Positions 1-9,216 of a stretch of 35,027 nucleotides of DNA are shown here, one piece after another (the first letter of the stretch is position 1; each line of letters opens with the position of its first letter). The notes under the pieces were generated by a model, which saw only the letters and a program-made list of their open reading frames with translations, was not told the origin of the DNA and did not search any database. The stretch is from NCBI GenBank assembly GCA_017464225.1, contig JAFUDW010000078.1, forward strand, positions 1 to 35,027, written 5' to 3'. This stretch comes from Clostridia bacterium. Lineage in GTDB: Bacteria > Bacillota_A > Clostridia > Christensenellales > Aristaeellaceae. Position numbers and translations under genes: made by a program.

Positions 1-130
1 GTTAGGGGATTGTTTATAAGACATAGCATGCGTAGCTTGCATGCGTGGCAGAAATCCCTTCACTGCAAGAACTTCGCGGCACAGCCGCGAGTCACACAAA
101 TGAGGACAAGGATTCCATCCCCTAAGAAAA
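1..130 (+). ncRNA. Candidate structured RNA, possibly cut by the window edge
   Basis: No plausible gene occupies this stretch, but it is rich in pairing. A 9-bp closing helix joins TTAGGGGAT (2-10) to ATCCCCTAA (117-125). Inside it are a hairpin formed by two GCATGC copies (26-31 and 39-44) and a very stable hairpin CGCGGC-ACA-GCCGCG (75-89) that is extended by ACT/AGT at its base. A short helix AATCC (53-57) with GGATT (110-114) is also possible. A terminator follows 20 bases later at 146-191, as expected for the 3' end of a small RNA read on the plus strand. The closing stem with internal bubbles is reminiscent of 6S RNA, but I could not match a family consensus, so the class is open. Confidence 0.35.
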
Positions 131-145
131 CGTGAAGAACCAAAT

Positions 146-191
146 AAAAAGCCTGCGCGGCGCTGCTTTCGCAGAGCTGCGCAGGCTTTTT
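146..191. terminator. Bidirectional rho-independent terminator
   Basis: AAAAA followed by GCCTGCGC (151-158), an inner loop, GCGCAGGC (179-186) and TTTTT (187-191). The flanking A and T runs let it work in both directions. On the minus strand it ends the peptide-transport operon after the C39-like gene; on the plus strand it would end the RNA candidate at the left edge. Confidence 0.88.
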
Positions 192-228
192 GCGTACGAT
201 TTGTTCACCAGATATTTATAGTACCATT

Positions 229-834
229 TTACTGATCCTTTTTACCATCTCCGCGCCAGAACATCAGCACTTCCCTGATCTCAGGCGCGCCCATGGCGTA
301 ATCGGCGTCGTCCTGCTGATTGAACCGTTGGTACTTTACAGCGCGATTCATGACCCTGGGCTCGTTTTCGACGCCCCGGCAAGCGGGATCATCGTCAAAA
401 TCCGGATCCTCCTCATAGGGATCAAACAGGCCGATCTCACCCTCTGGCAGTATCCTGGTCAGCAGCACGTAATGAGGGATCTTTCCCGTGGTGCAGCGGA
501 TGACTACGCATCCGCCTTCCTCGATGCACCGCCAGGCCGGGCCGCCGGGCTGGATAACAGCCTCCTCATCCTCCAGGAAACGGGCGGCAACGGGGAATTT
601 GCAGCCCTTGGCAAAGTCGTTCATCCAATCAGCCATATAGCGCATGGAAGCCTTGGAAGTGCCGTGCTTGCCGATCTGGCCCTGATCGCAGAAGGTGTCA
701 TTGCCCATGACCCAGATATGCTTGAGCACGCAGGGAGCGATCTCCTCCCTGTGAAAGAGGTAGCGGATAGCGTTTGTTACCGATACGGGGCCGCAATCAA
801 ATTCCGAGGATTGATAGTTGAGCAGATTTTTCAT
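229..834 (-). CDS. C39-like cysteine peptidase family protein, cytosolic
   Basis: A 201-residue protein with the papain-fold layout of the C39-like family. It has a Gln8 and Cys14 in the EFDCGP motif near the N-terminus, His121 in a PHYVLLT strand and Asp138 in a FDPY motif, forming a plausible Cys-His-Asp triad. There is no signal peptide, membrane segment or ABC domain, so it is not a bacteriocin exporter and should act in the cytosol. The ATG at 834 is preferred over an in-frame TTG at 855 because the protein alignment begins there and a GGAGAGG stretch lies upstream. It is the last gene of the dipeptide/oligopeptide transporter operon, 26 bases after the permease gene. A role in cutting or sensing the imported peptides is an inference. 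The substrate is unknown. Confidence 0.82.
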   Translation of the reverse strand: MKNLLNYQSSEFDCGPVSVTNAIRYLFHREEIAPCVLKHIWVMGNDTFCDQGQIGKHGTSKASMRYMADWMNDFAKGCKFPVAARFLEDEEAVIQPGGPAWRCIEEGGCVVIRCTTGKIPHYVLLTRILPEGEIGLFDPYEEDPDFDDDPACRGVENEPRVMNRAVKYQRFNQQDDADYAMGAPEIREVLMFWRGDGKKDQ

Positions 835-860
835 TTTCTTCTTTCGCCTCTCCAATCATA

Positions 861-1706
861 TTATGAATTTCGGGGGTCAAAGGCGTCCCGCAGGGCGTCC
901 CCCACAAAGTTGATACAAACAGCCAGCAGCACGATCACCGCGCCAGCAGGCACCCATAGCCAGGGTTTTCCGGTAAGGATGGACAGCGACTCCGCGCCGT
1001 TAAGCAGATTGCCCAGCGAGGGCGTGGGCGGCTGCACGCCCATTCCCAGGAAGGAAAGCGCCGCCTCGTCCAGGATGGAAAGGGCAAACACGCTGGTGGC
1101 GTATACCAGCACCGGAGCGATGGTATTTGGCAGGATCTCCGAAAACAGGATATAGCGCCGGGGCATGCCCGCCGTAACATCGCCCTTGATAAAATTGGTT
1201 TCCCTGAGGCTCAGCACGTTGCCGCGCACCAGGCGGGCCACGCCGGGCCAATCCACAAAGCCCAGGATCAGGATAATAGACCACATGCCCGGCTGAAAGA
1301 TGGCGGCCGCCACCAGCACCAGCAGGATATAGGGAAAGGACATCACCATATCGGTAAAGCCCATGATCGCCTTATCCACCGCGCCGCCAAAATACCCGCT
1401 GACCAGCCCCAGCAGCACGCCGATGGCGGTGGAAATGGCGGTGGCCAGGAAACCCACCAGCAGGCTGATGCGCGTGGCATACAGGATGCGGCTGAACATA
1501 TCCCGCCCAATTTTGTCCGTTCCCAGAATATGCTGGGAGGAAGGCGGCTGGTTAAACTGACCGGTGGGCTTTTGGGGAGAATAGGGTGAAATCACCGGCG
1601 CCAGCAGCGCCATCAATACCATCACAGCCAGCAGCGCCAGACAGAATACCGCCATCCGATGGCGGCAAAAGCGCCGGATGATGGGCCGATACTTGGAGCT
1701 TTTCAC
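861..1706 (-). CDS. Peptide/nickel ABC transporter permease, OppC/DppC type
   Basis: A 281-residue inner-membrane permease of the OppC/DppC family. It has a single N-terminal membrane helix (about 18-40), then the family's HILGTDKIGRDMFSR stretch (about 60-73), and a five-helix transport domain. The cytoplasmic coupling loop EAALSFLGMGVQPP lies in the last third. Start: the codon is GTG (1706-1704) preceded by GGGAGGAAAGGAT. A nearby ATG at 1708 runs straight into TGA and cannot be used. It lies 16 bases after the OppB/DppB-type gene and pairs with it to form the transmembrane channel. Length and motifs are ordinary for the family; the transported peptide class cannot be read from the permease. 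Confidence 0.95.
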   Translation of the reverse strand: MKSSKYRPIIRRFCRHRMAVFCLALLAVMVLMALLAPVISPYSPQKPTGQFNQPPSSQHILGTDKIGRDMFSRILYATRISLLVGFLATAISTAIGVLLGLVSGYFGGAVDKAIMGFTDMVMSFPYILLVLVAAAIFQPGMWSIILILGFVDWPGVARLVRGNVLSLRETNFIKGDVTAGMPRRYILFSEILPNTIAPVLVYATSVFALSILDEAALSFLGMGVQPPTPSLGNLLNGAESLSILTGKPWLWVPAGAVIVLLAVCINFVGDALRDAFDPRNS

Positions 1707-1722
1707 ATCCTTTCCTCCCTTC

Positions 1723-2667
1723 TCAGTATTTAATGGTGGGATCCACCAGGGCGTACAGGATATCGGTGAGCAGGTTGGAAAGCAGCACCACCACTGCAGA
1801 AAGCAGGCATACGCCCATGATCACCGGATAATCCCGGCCCATCACGGCGTTCATGGTGATCAGACCAAGCCCCGGCCAAGAAAAAAGCTGCTCCACAATG
1901 ACCGCGCCGCCAAACAGCGTGGGGATCTGCATGCCGATCACAGTAACGATGGGCAGCAGGGCGTTGCGAACGGCATGCCTGCGGATCACCAGCCCGTGCC
2001 CCAGCCCCTTGGCCGTGGCAGTGCGAAGGTAATCCATTTCCAATATTTCCAGCACGGCTGAGCGGATATAGCGGATATTGCCGCCCGCCACCCCCACGGC
2101 CAGCACCAGCGCGGGCATGACCATGTGACGCAGTACATCCAGCGCGCCGCCGCCAACGCCAGCCGTGACCATACCGCTGGAGGGCAGCCAGCTCAGGCGA
2201 ACGGTGAACAGATAAATCAGCACCAGCGCCAGAAAGAAGCCCGGAACGCTGGAAAACAGAAAGGAGGCCGAAACCACGGCATAGTCCCGCTTCTGATAGC
2301 GGTGCACGGCGCTGTATATGCCTGCCGGCACAGCCAGCACCAGCCCCAGCACCATGGAAACGCCCATCAGCAGAAGCGTAGGCCCGATATGGCTGCCGAT
2401 CAGCTCGCTCACCGGCTGATAGCTCTTATACGAATAGCCCAGATTGCCGTGCAGCAGCTCCCCCAGCCAATGAAAATACTGGCCCAGGAAGGAGCGGTCC
2501 AGTCCCCATTGCGCGGCGCGCGCGGCCAGCGTTCCCTGGCTCACCCTGGGCCCCACCAGCATATCCAGCGGGCTTCCCGCCAGCGACATGATAGCGTAAT
2601 CGATGACCGTGATACCCAGCAGCAGCGGGATGGCCAGCAAAAGCTTTTTCAGGATATATTTCCACAT
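1723..2667 (-). CDS. Peptide/nickel ABC transporter permease, OppB/DppB type
   Basis: A 314-residue permease with the usual N-terminal helix (MWKYILKKLLLAIPLLLGIT) followed by the binding-protein-dependent transport domain. The coupling loop appears as RTATAKGLGHGLVIRRHAVRNALLP near residues 215-240, close to the family pattern of R-T-A-x-A-K-G and H-A-x-R-N-A-L-x-P. It overlaps the end of the ATPase gene by 19 bases, which points to translational coupling. Its ribosome binding site is a G-rich stretch inside the upstream gene. It forms the channel with the OppC/DppC-type protein and is energised by the two ATPases of the operon. Confidence 0.95.
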   Translation of the reverse strand: MWKYILKKLLLAIPLLLGITVIDYAIMSLAGSPLDMLVGPRVSQGTLAARAAQWGLDRSFLGQYFHWLGELLHGNLGYSYKSYQPVSELIGSHIGPTLLLMGVSMVLGLVLAVPAGIYSAVHRYQKRDYAVVSASFLFSSVPGFFLALVLIYLFTVRLSWLPSSGMVTAGVGGGALDVLRHMVMPALVLAVGVAGGNIRYIRSAVLEILEMDYLRTATAKGLGHGLVIRRHAVRNALLPIVTVIGMQIPTLFGGAVIVEQLFSWPGLGLITMNAVMGRDYPVIMGVCLLSAVVVLLSNLLTDILYALVDPTIKY

Positions 2668-3660
2668 TTTGCTTTTCCATCCCCCCGCAGATTCTGATCA
2701 TGCTCCAGCATCCGATCACAGGCTGTCATCCGTCCATCGGCCTCAAACAGCCTGACGCCTTTATTTTTGCACTCCTCCCGCGCATAAGGACAGCGCGGCA
2801 GGAGCGGGCAGCCATCCTGCGCCCGGTTATCCTCCAGTTCTCCCGCCATCTGCACGCGGTCGCGGTCCCGCAGCGTTACGTCCGCCACCGGCGCGGCGTC
2901 CAGCAAGGCTTTGGTATAGGGATGCGCCGGACGGTCAAACAGCGTATCCGAGGGACCCATCTCCACCACCCGGCCCATATACATCACGGCAATACGGTGG
3001 CTCATATAGTGTACGGCGCCAAGGCCATGGCCAATAAATACATAAGTAAGGCCCAGCTTTTCCTGCAAATCGCGCAAAAGGTTTAGTATCTGCGCCTGCA
3101 CCGATACATCCAGGGCCGAAACGGGTTCATCCAGCACGATCACATCGGGATTCAGAGACAGCGCCCGGGCGATGCAAATGCGCTGGCGCTGCCCTCCAGA
3201 AAACTCGTGGGGATAGCGATCCCGCATGGCGGGCGGCAGTCCCACCATCTCCAGCAACTGATCCACCCGCTCATTCACCCATTTTTCATCCTTCGCCAAA
3301 TGGTAGCGCATGGGTTCCCGAAGGATATCCTGAACGCGCTTGCGGGGGTTGAGGGAGGAGCCGCTGTCCTGAAACACCATCTGAAAGCGGGGCCGAAGCC
3401 TGCGGCGGTCGCGCTCAGGCAGCTGATCCACGCGCTGTCCATGCAGAAAGATCTCGCCTGCGTCGGGCTTTTCCAGGCACATCATCAGCCGGGCCACGGT
3501 GGTTTTTCCACAGCCGGATTCACCTACGATGCCAAAGGTTTCCCCCTTGTCCACGGTGAGCGACACATCGTTTACCGCCCGGAAGGTTTTGGAAAACAGG
3601 CTGTTTTCTCCGGAAATCCGATAGCTTTTTATAAGGCCCCGGGTTTCCAGCACAGGCGTA

Positions 3661-3668
<8 letters not shown>
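2649..3668 (-). CDS. Peptide ABC transporter ATPase, OppF/DppF type
   Basis: A 339-residue ATPase. Walker A is GESGCGKT (49-56), the Q-loop is MVFQD, the signature is FSGGQ (156-160), Walker B is VIVLDEP (176-182), and the C-terminal oligopeptide-transporter extension has a Cys-rich CPLLPRCPYAREEC segment. The start is placed at the ATG at 3668, just after AAGGGAGG. Longer in-frame extensions would only read through the upstream gene. It overlaps the end of the OppD/DppD-type gene by 8 bases. One oddity is that the H-loop reads FIGHGLG rather than the usual SHDL: the switch histidine (His214) is kept, but the following Asp is Gly216. The other motifs are intact, so it is probably functional. 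Confidence 0.93.
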
Positions 3669-4641
<973 letters not shown>

Positions 4642-4670
4642 TTCCTTCTTTCGTTTCCTTTCGCAGGGAG

Positions 4671-4704
4671 ACCCCGCGCCGGGGGTGCCGACGCGGGGTT
4701 TTTT
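4671..4704 (-). other. Intercistronic GC hairpin between binding protein and ATPase genes
   Basis: CCCCGCG (4672-4678) pairs with CGCGGGG (4692-4698), with one more A-T pair outside. In the operon's own direction the helix is followed by TCTCCC, not a T run, so it is unlikely to be an efficient terminator. It more likely stabilises the 3' end of the binding-protein message. On the plus strand it is followed by TTTTTT and could stop antisense transcription. Confidence 0.55.
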
Positions 4705-4713
4705 ATTCGCTTT

Positions 4714-6291
4714 TTACTGCACGTCCCACTCGTGCACGTTAATGAAGGTGCCAAACACGTCGGGATTGGCGTTTGCCAGCCTGTCGCTGACCACGCCAAG
4801 CTTGCCGATCACCCAGCCAGAGATCACGGGCACATCGCGCTGCATGGCCTGATTGATGATCAGGTATTGGGCGGTGACCTCATCCTGGTTGGTCAGGCTC
4901 TGGCTCAGGGCCAGGGCTTCATCGGTTTCGGGGCTGGTATAGCCCGTCCACAGGCTCTGGCCGCCGATGAGCCAGGCGATATCGGTATAAGGATCGGCAG
5001 GCATCAGGGTGTATTCCACGCTGAGGATATCGTGCTCTCCGTTGGAAACAACTTCCATCAGGTTGGCCAGATCCACCGTGCGGATATTGATCTTGAGACC
5101 GATTTCCTCATACATGGCGGCAAAATACTGCACGGCATTGCCCCATACGCTCTCTTCGCTGCTCACATACCAGGTCAGATCGGTGGAAGCGCCGTCGGCC
5201 TTGGCTTCCTTCACCAGCTCGGCGGCCTTTTCGGCGTCATAGGCTGTGACGCCCAGCTCCTCGCTGAAATAGGGAGAAGCGGATACCAGGAAACCGTCCA
5301 CCAATTCGCCGCCGTCGCCCAGCAGCGCCTGCTGCATGGTGGCGCGATCCATGCCGTAAAGCAGCGCCTGGCGAATGCGCACATCGGGCACCTTCTCCAC
5401 GTTGATGAAGACCAGCTCATTGGTGATGGGCGTGCCGGACACGCTGCGCACGCCGCTCAGCGCTTTGATGGCGTCGTAATCCTCAATGGGGATGGCGCCA
5501 GTGGTCTGCTGTACCAGGTCGATCTCGCCGCTCTGGATGCCGGCCAGCATCTGAGCGGGGGCCACCACGTTGAGATTCAGGTATTTGATCTTGGGCGCGC
5601 CCTGGAAATAGTTTTCATTGGCGACGTAATGCACATAGTGCTGCAGATCAAAATCGCTGATGAAATAGGGGCCGGAAATCACGTCGGGCTGGTTGAACCA
5701 GGCATAGGTCAGCAACTGATCCCGGGGCACGTTTTCCAGCACGTGCTTGGGCAGCACCAGCGCGTAACGGCCAAAGTTATTCTTGAAGGTATTCAGGGCC
5801 GTGGGCCATTTGGTGGTGACGGTCAAGGTTTTATCGTCCAGCACCTTGATTCCCTCGATGGCGGGGGCGTTCTCCTCGATCACGCCGTCGTCGCTGACGC
5901 CCACCACGGAATACATGGCCAGGCTGATATTGGCGCACTGGGGATCGGCCGACAGAATGAGCGTGAATTCCACATCCTGGGCGGTCACAGGCGTCCCGTC
6001 AGACCAGGCCGCGTCATCGCGCAGCTTGATGGTGAAGGTGATGTTATCCTCGGTGGTGATATCCTCGGCCAGCTGAGGCACGAAGTTCAGCTCGCTGTCG
6101 GCTTCCAGCAGGGGCAGGAACACCAGGGACGTGGCGTATTTAACGATCTCGGTGGCGTCCATGGCCATGGGGTTCAGCGTGGCGACGGTGCTGGTGATGC
6201 CGATATTGACCACCTTATCCTCAGCGGCGGCCATGCCGGCCACAGACAGCGTCAGTACGCAGACCAGAAGGATTGCAAGCAGCTTTTTCAT
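4714..6291 (-). CDS. Extracellular peptide-binding protein, ABC transporter (solute-binding family 5)
   Basis: A 525-residue family 5 solute-binding protein. It begins with a signal peptide (MKKLLAILLV..., cleavage probably after AGMAAA). There is no cysteine in a lipobox position, so a cleaved or membrane-retained form is more likely than a classic lipoprotein. Family hallmarks are the N-terminal TLNPMAMD stretch, LAEDITTEDN, the AAWSDGTPVTAQDVEFTL segment, and ARIRQALLYGMD-like residues (VRIRQALLYGMDRA) in the middle. The ATG at 6291 follows AAAGGAGTG, which lies inside the last codons of the amidohydrolase gene, so translation is coupled. It delivers ligand to the permease and ATPases encoded downstream. 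Ligand type is unknown; peptides are typical for the family. Confidence 0.95.
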   Translation of the reverse strand: MKKLLAILLVCVLTLSVAGMAAAEDKVVNIGITSTVATLNPMAMDATEIVKYATSLVFLPLLEADSELNFVPQLAEDITTEDNITFTIKLRDDAAWSDGTPVTAQDVEFTLILSADPQCANISLAMYSVVGVSDDGVIEENAPAIEGIKVLDDKTLTVTTKWPTALNTFKNNFGRYALVLPKHVLENVPRDQLLTYAWFNQPDVISGPYFISDFDLQHYVHYVANENYFQGAPKIKYLNLNVVAPAQMLAGIQSGEIDLVQQTTGAIPIEDYDAIKALSGVRSVSGTPITNELVFINVEKVPDVRIRQALLYGMDRATMQQALLGDGGELVDGFLVSASPYFSEELGVTAYDAEKAAELVKEAKADGASTDLTWYVSSEESVWGNAVQYFAAMYEEIGLKINIRTVDLANLMEVVSNGEHDILSVEYTLMPADPYTDIAWLIGGQSLWTGYTSPETDEALALSQSLTNQDEVTAQYLIINQAMQRDVPVISGWVIGKLGVVSDRLANANPDVFGTFINVHEWDVQ

Positions 6292-6296
6292 GTCGT

Positions 6297-7439
6297 TCAC
6301 TCCTTTGGTGATATACTCTCCGCCCGTTTCCGGGCCAGGGAAGCAAAGTACCTTGCCGCGGGCCAAAGCGCGGCGGGATCGACGGTAAACCGGGGATGAT
6401 GGGCGGGATAATCCCCGCCGGTGCCCACGCGGATAAATACGCCGGGACAGATTTTTAGATACTCGCTGAAGTCCTCGCCGCCCATGGTATCCTCCTGGCG
6501 ATCGACCAGGAAGCCCATTTCCCTGGCGGTTTCCGCCGCGGCGGCGCACAGCGCGGAATCGTTGATCACGGCGTCTGGGCCTTCGTCATACTGATATTTG
6601 AGCGTGCAGCCATAGGCCGCAGCCGTTCCCTGGGCAATCTCATACAGACGGGCCTTGATCATTTCGCGCACAGCGGGATTCAGCGTACGCACCGTTCCTT
6701 CCAGGAAAGCGGTTTCGGGAATCACGTTATAGGTGCTGCCCGCCTGGATATGCGCCACGGTGATCACAGCGTTATCAAAGGGATTGACATTGCGGCTGAC
6801 AACGGTTTGCAGCCCCAGCACCAGCGCGGCCAGCGCCGGGATGGGATCAACGCCCTTCTGCGGCTGGGCGGCATGCGCGCCCCGTCCCTGCAGCGTGATA
6901 ACAAAGCGGTCGGGCGCCGCCATCACAGGGCCCTCCTTGATGCCGATGGTTCCTGCTTGAAACTGCGGATAGCTGTGGATGCCGTAAATCTCCTCGCAGT
7001 CGTTCAGCAGTCCTGTCTGGCGCAGCAGCTTGCCCCCGGCGTCGATGGCGATCTCCTCAGCAGGCTGGAATACCACCTTTACGGTGCCTGCCAGCTCCTC
7101 CCGCTGCTCCCATAGCATCAGCGCGGCGCCCAGCATGCAGGAGGTATGAAAATCATGCCCGCAGGCATGCATCACACCCTGTTCACAGGAGGCATAGGGC
7201 AGACCGCTTTCCTCCTGAATGGGCAGAGCGTCCATATCTCCCCGGAGACCGATCACCTTTCCGGGCTTCGCGCCCTTGATCACGGCAATGATCCCGGTGG
7301 GCAAGCCCGTTTCCAGCATGGGAACGCCGGCAAGGCGCAATTGCTCGCGCACCTTTCCCGCCGTCCTGAATTCCTGCATGCCCAGCTCGGGATGCTGATG
7401 CAGATCCCTGAAAAACGCAAGCAATTCCTGTTCAGTCAT
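6297..7439 (-). CDS. M20 family amidohydrolase/peptidase (M20D type)
   Basis: A 380-residue cytosolic metallohydrolase of the M20D subgroup, which includes N-acyl-amino-acid and hippurate amidohydrolases and indole-conjugate hydrolases. Visible motifs are RDLHQHPELG (11-20), RGDMDALP (66-73), HACGHD (91-96, with the bridging Cys93 typical of M20D), PAEE (126-129), His155, GGEDF (320-324) and His348 near the C-terminus; together they make a complete two-metal site. It is the first gene of the operon, 60 bases after a strong promoter. Its stop codon lies five bases before the binding-protein start. Its position suggests that the imported compounds are peptides or acylated amino acids that it deacylates or cleaves. 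Exact substrate is not readable. Confidence 0.93.
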   Translation of the reverse strand: MTEQELLAFFRDLHQHPELGMQEFRTAGKVREQLRLAGVPMLETGLPTGIIAVIKGAKPGKVIGLRGDMDALPIQEESGLPYASCEQGVMHACGHDFHTSCMLGAALMLWEQREELAGTVKVVFQPAEEIAIDAGGKLLRQTGLLNDCEEIYGIHSYPQFQAGTIGIKEGPVMAAPDRFVITLQGRGAHAAQPQKGVDPIPALAALVLGLQTVVSRNVNPFDNAVITVAHIQAGSTYNVIPETAFLEGTVRTLNPAVREMIKARLYEIAQGTAAAYGCTLKYQYDEGPDAVINDSALCAAAAETAREMGFLVDRQEDTMGGEDFSEYLKICPGVFIRVGTGGDYPAHHPRFTVDPAALWPAARYFASLARKRAESISPKE

Positions 7440-7457
7440 GGCTTTCCGTCCCCTCCG

Positions 7458-7475
7458 AAAAAGCCGCTCCGCGGC
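7458..7475 (-). promoter_or_regulatory. Small leader hairpin with T run before the amidohydrolase gene
   Basis: In the leader, GCCGC-GGA-GCGGC is followed directly by TTTTT and then by the GGAGGGG ribosome binding site. The stem is only five GC pairs, so it might act as a weak attenuator or as a hairpin that shields the ribosome site. No competing structure was found. Confidence 0.35.
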
Positions 7476-7499
7476 GATGCTTCAAAAAAGAATGAAGAA

Positions 7500-7528
7500 A
7501 GTATACAGCAGATTGTATATAAAGTCAA
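7500..7528 (-). promoter_or_regulatory. Promoter of the peptide-transport operon
   Basis: TTGACT (-35, 7528-7523), a 17-base spacer and TATACT (-10, 7505-7500), a near-consensus vegetative promoter. Transcription would start near 7493, leaving a leader of about 55 bases before the amidohydrolase ATG. Confidence 0.8.
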
Positions 7529-7545
7529 TAGGTTTTCAGTAATTT

Positions 7546-7572
7546 AAAGCCCCGCCGAAATGGACGGGGCTT
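7546..7572 (-). terminator. Terminator of the metal-uptake operon
   Basis: AAGCCCCG at 7572-7565 pairs with CGGGGCTT at 7554-7547 around a short loop (minus strand), extended by a CC/GG pair set with one bulge. It is followed by TTTAAATT. It lies downstream of the lipoprotein gene and upstream of the next operon's promoter. Confidence 0.65.
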
Positions 7573-7606
7573 GCGACGGGCGAACGCCCCTTCGTTCTTT
7601 TTTTGA

Positions 7607-8338
7607 TCAGGTTCCCGAGGTTTCGATCTTCGCTTCGGAAATCACGCCGCCGTTCAGCACACCGCGCAGCACCACATAGGTGCCGATGGCGGGAATGGTA
7701 TCGGAAGATGCGAAACCGGTCACCCAGGAGGCGGAGCCATAATAGGGATCCTCAATGTTTTCGGTATCGGAGATAGCGCCAAAGGCAAACACCGATTTTC
7801 CCTCAAACTGATCGGGGAACATCTGATAATTAAGGACCTGCACACGCTCCAGGGTATCGCTCATGGTGGTCATGTTCACATCCGCCTGGGCGCCGGTATA
7901 GGCGGTCAGCGTGCTCACCTTGGCGTCCTTGATCCAATAGCCGTCCAGCGCTTCTTCATTGGAAGCAAAGGTGCCGGTGACGTCGATCAGCGAGCCATTG
8001 GCGGGAAGGCCAGAGGGATCATCCAATTTCAGCTCCCACTGCCAGTCGCAGCAGAGGGTTTGATCAAGATATCCCCACACATAATAGCGGGTGACACCGT
8101 TATAAGCGTCCTGAATGGTGGTAAAAATACCGCGCTTGCTTACCTGCTTGCCGTCATACTGGGGCCCGTAATTATTAAAGAAAATATTCTGATACAGCGT
8201 ATATTCGGCAGCGTTGATCACGGTGGGCACCTTTCCGGTGGAGGTGGCCAGGGGCGCGGCTTCTTTCTTTTCGCCGCAAGCGCTCAAAAGCAGCACGGCG
8301 CAAAGCAGCAGAGCGGTAAGCATCAATCTTTTTTTCAT
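7607..8338 (-). CDS. Lipoprotein with two OB-fold-like segments, last gene of metal operon
   Basis: A 243-residue lipoprotein: MKKRLMLTALLLCAVLLLSAC, with lipobox LLSAC and the lipid-bearing Cys at residue 21. The mature part has two similar halves. The first runs VINAAEYTLYQN ... GKQVSKRGIF ... CCDWQWEL ... GSLIDVTGTF. The second runs LNYQMFPDQFEGKSVFAFGAI ... GTYVVLRGVL. The first half resembles the C-terminal domain of YcgQ/TIGR03943-type proteins, which often accompany metal or GTPase-linked loci, including the CC pair followed by a glycine-rich turn. That similarity is from memory and not tested. It follows the permease gene after 29 bases, so it may be an accessory metal-binding or transporter-associated lipoprotein. 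Function is unproven. Confidence 0.8.
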   Translation of the reverse strand: MKKRLMLTALLLCAVLLLSACGEKKEAAPLATSTGKVPTVINAAEYTLYQNIFFNNYGPQYDGKQVSKRGIFTTIQDAYNGVTRYYVWGYLDQTLCCDWQWELKLDDPSGLPANGSLIDVTGTFASNEEALDGYWIKDAKVSTLTAYTGAQADVNMTTMSDTLERVQVLNYQMFPDQFEGKSVFAFGAISDTENIEDPYYGSASWVTGFASSDTIPAIGTYVVLRGVLNGGVISEAKIETSGT

Positions 8339-8367
8339 TTTCTTTTTCTCCTTTTCGTTTATCAGTC

Positions 8368-9216
8368 TCAGGCGCGGCGACCAAGCGCGGAAATCAGGCA
8401 GAACGCCAGGAAGGCGAGAATATCAACGCCCACGATGGTGGAGCCCACCGGCGTGCCCGCCAGGATGGAAACCAGGATGCCGATCAGCGCGCAGCACACT
8501 GAAAGCACGGCTGAGCAGACGGTGACCGACTTGAAGCTTTTGAATACCCGCATGGCGGACATAGCCGGGAAGATGATCAGCGCGGAGATCAACAGCGAGC
8601 CCACCAGGTTCATGGCCAGCACGATGATCACCGCCACCACCACGGCAATGAGCAGGTTATAGCTTTCCACCCGGGTCCCGCAGGAATGGGCAAAGCTCTC
8701 GTCAAAGGTCACGGCAAAGATCTTGTTATAGAACAGGATAAAAATGGCCACCACCACGATCGACAGGGCAATGCACAGCCAAACCTCGGTGCGGGAAAGG
8801 GTCAGGATGGAGGTGGAGCCAAACAGCGTGGAGCACACGTCGCCCGACAGATTGCTGGAGGTGGAAAACAGATTCAGCAGCAGGTAGCCCACAGCCATGG
8901 TGCTGACCGAGATCAGCGCGATGGCGGCATCGCCCTTGATGCGGCTGTTCTGTCCCGCACGAAGCAGAAGCACGGCGCACACAATTGTGACCGGCATGGT
9001 AAACAGCATATCGTTGCTCAAATGCAGCACACCGGCCACCGCCATGGCGGCAAAGGCCACATGGGACAAGCCGTCGCCGATGAAGGAAAAGCGTTTGAGC
9101 ACCAGCGTAACGCCCAGCAGCGAAGAGCACAGGGCAATGAGCGTTCCCACGATCAGCGCGTACTGTACAAAGGGAAAGTCCAAATACATTTTGAGCGTAT
9201 CAAGCATGATCATCAT
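8368..9216 (-). CDS. Metal ABC transporter permease, ZnuB/ABC-3 family
   Basis: A 282-residue ABC-3 family permease with about eight membrane helices. Characteristic stretches are the FSFIGDGLSHVAFA motif near residue 44 and the VGSLLISALIIFPAMSA segment in the last third. It is the membrane channel of a zinc or manganese importer. Two starts are possible: ATG at 9216 (first) and ATG at 9207, both behind GAGGAAGGGG. It overlaps the ATPase gene by 17 (or 8) bases. The metal cannot be decided from the permease. Confidence 0.95.
   Translation of the reverse strand: MMIMLDTLKMYLDFPFVQYALIVGTLIALCSSLLGVTLVLKRFSFIGDGLSHVAFAAMAVAGVLHLSNDMLFTMPVTIVCAVLLLRAGQNSRIKGDAAIALISVSTMAVGYLLLNLFSTSSNLSGDVCSTLFGSTSILTLSRTEVWLCIALSIVVVAIFILFYNKIFAVTFDESFAHSCGTRVESYNLLIAVVVAVIIVLAMNLVGSLLISALIIFPAMSAMRVFKSFKSVTVCSAVLSVCCALIGILVSILAGTPVGSTIVGVDILAFLAFCLISALGRRA

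Noticed and set aside
229..834. Bacteriocin export or processing system based on the C39-like gene
   Set aside because: There is no ABC exporter fusion, no double-glycine leader peptide gene and no membrane segment; the neighbouring ABC system is an importer.
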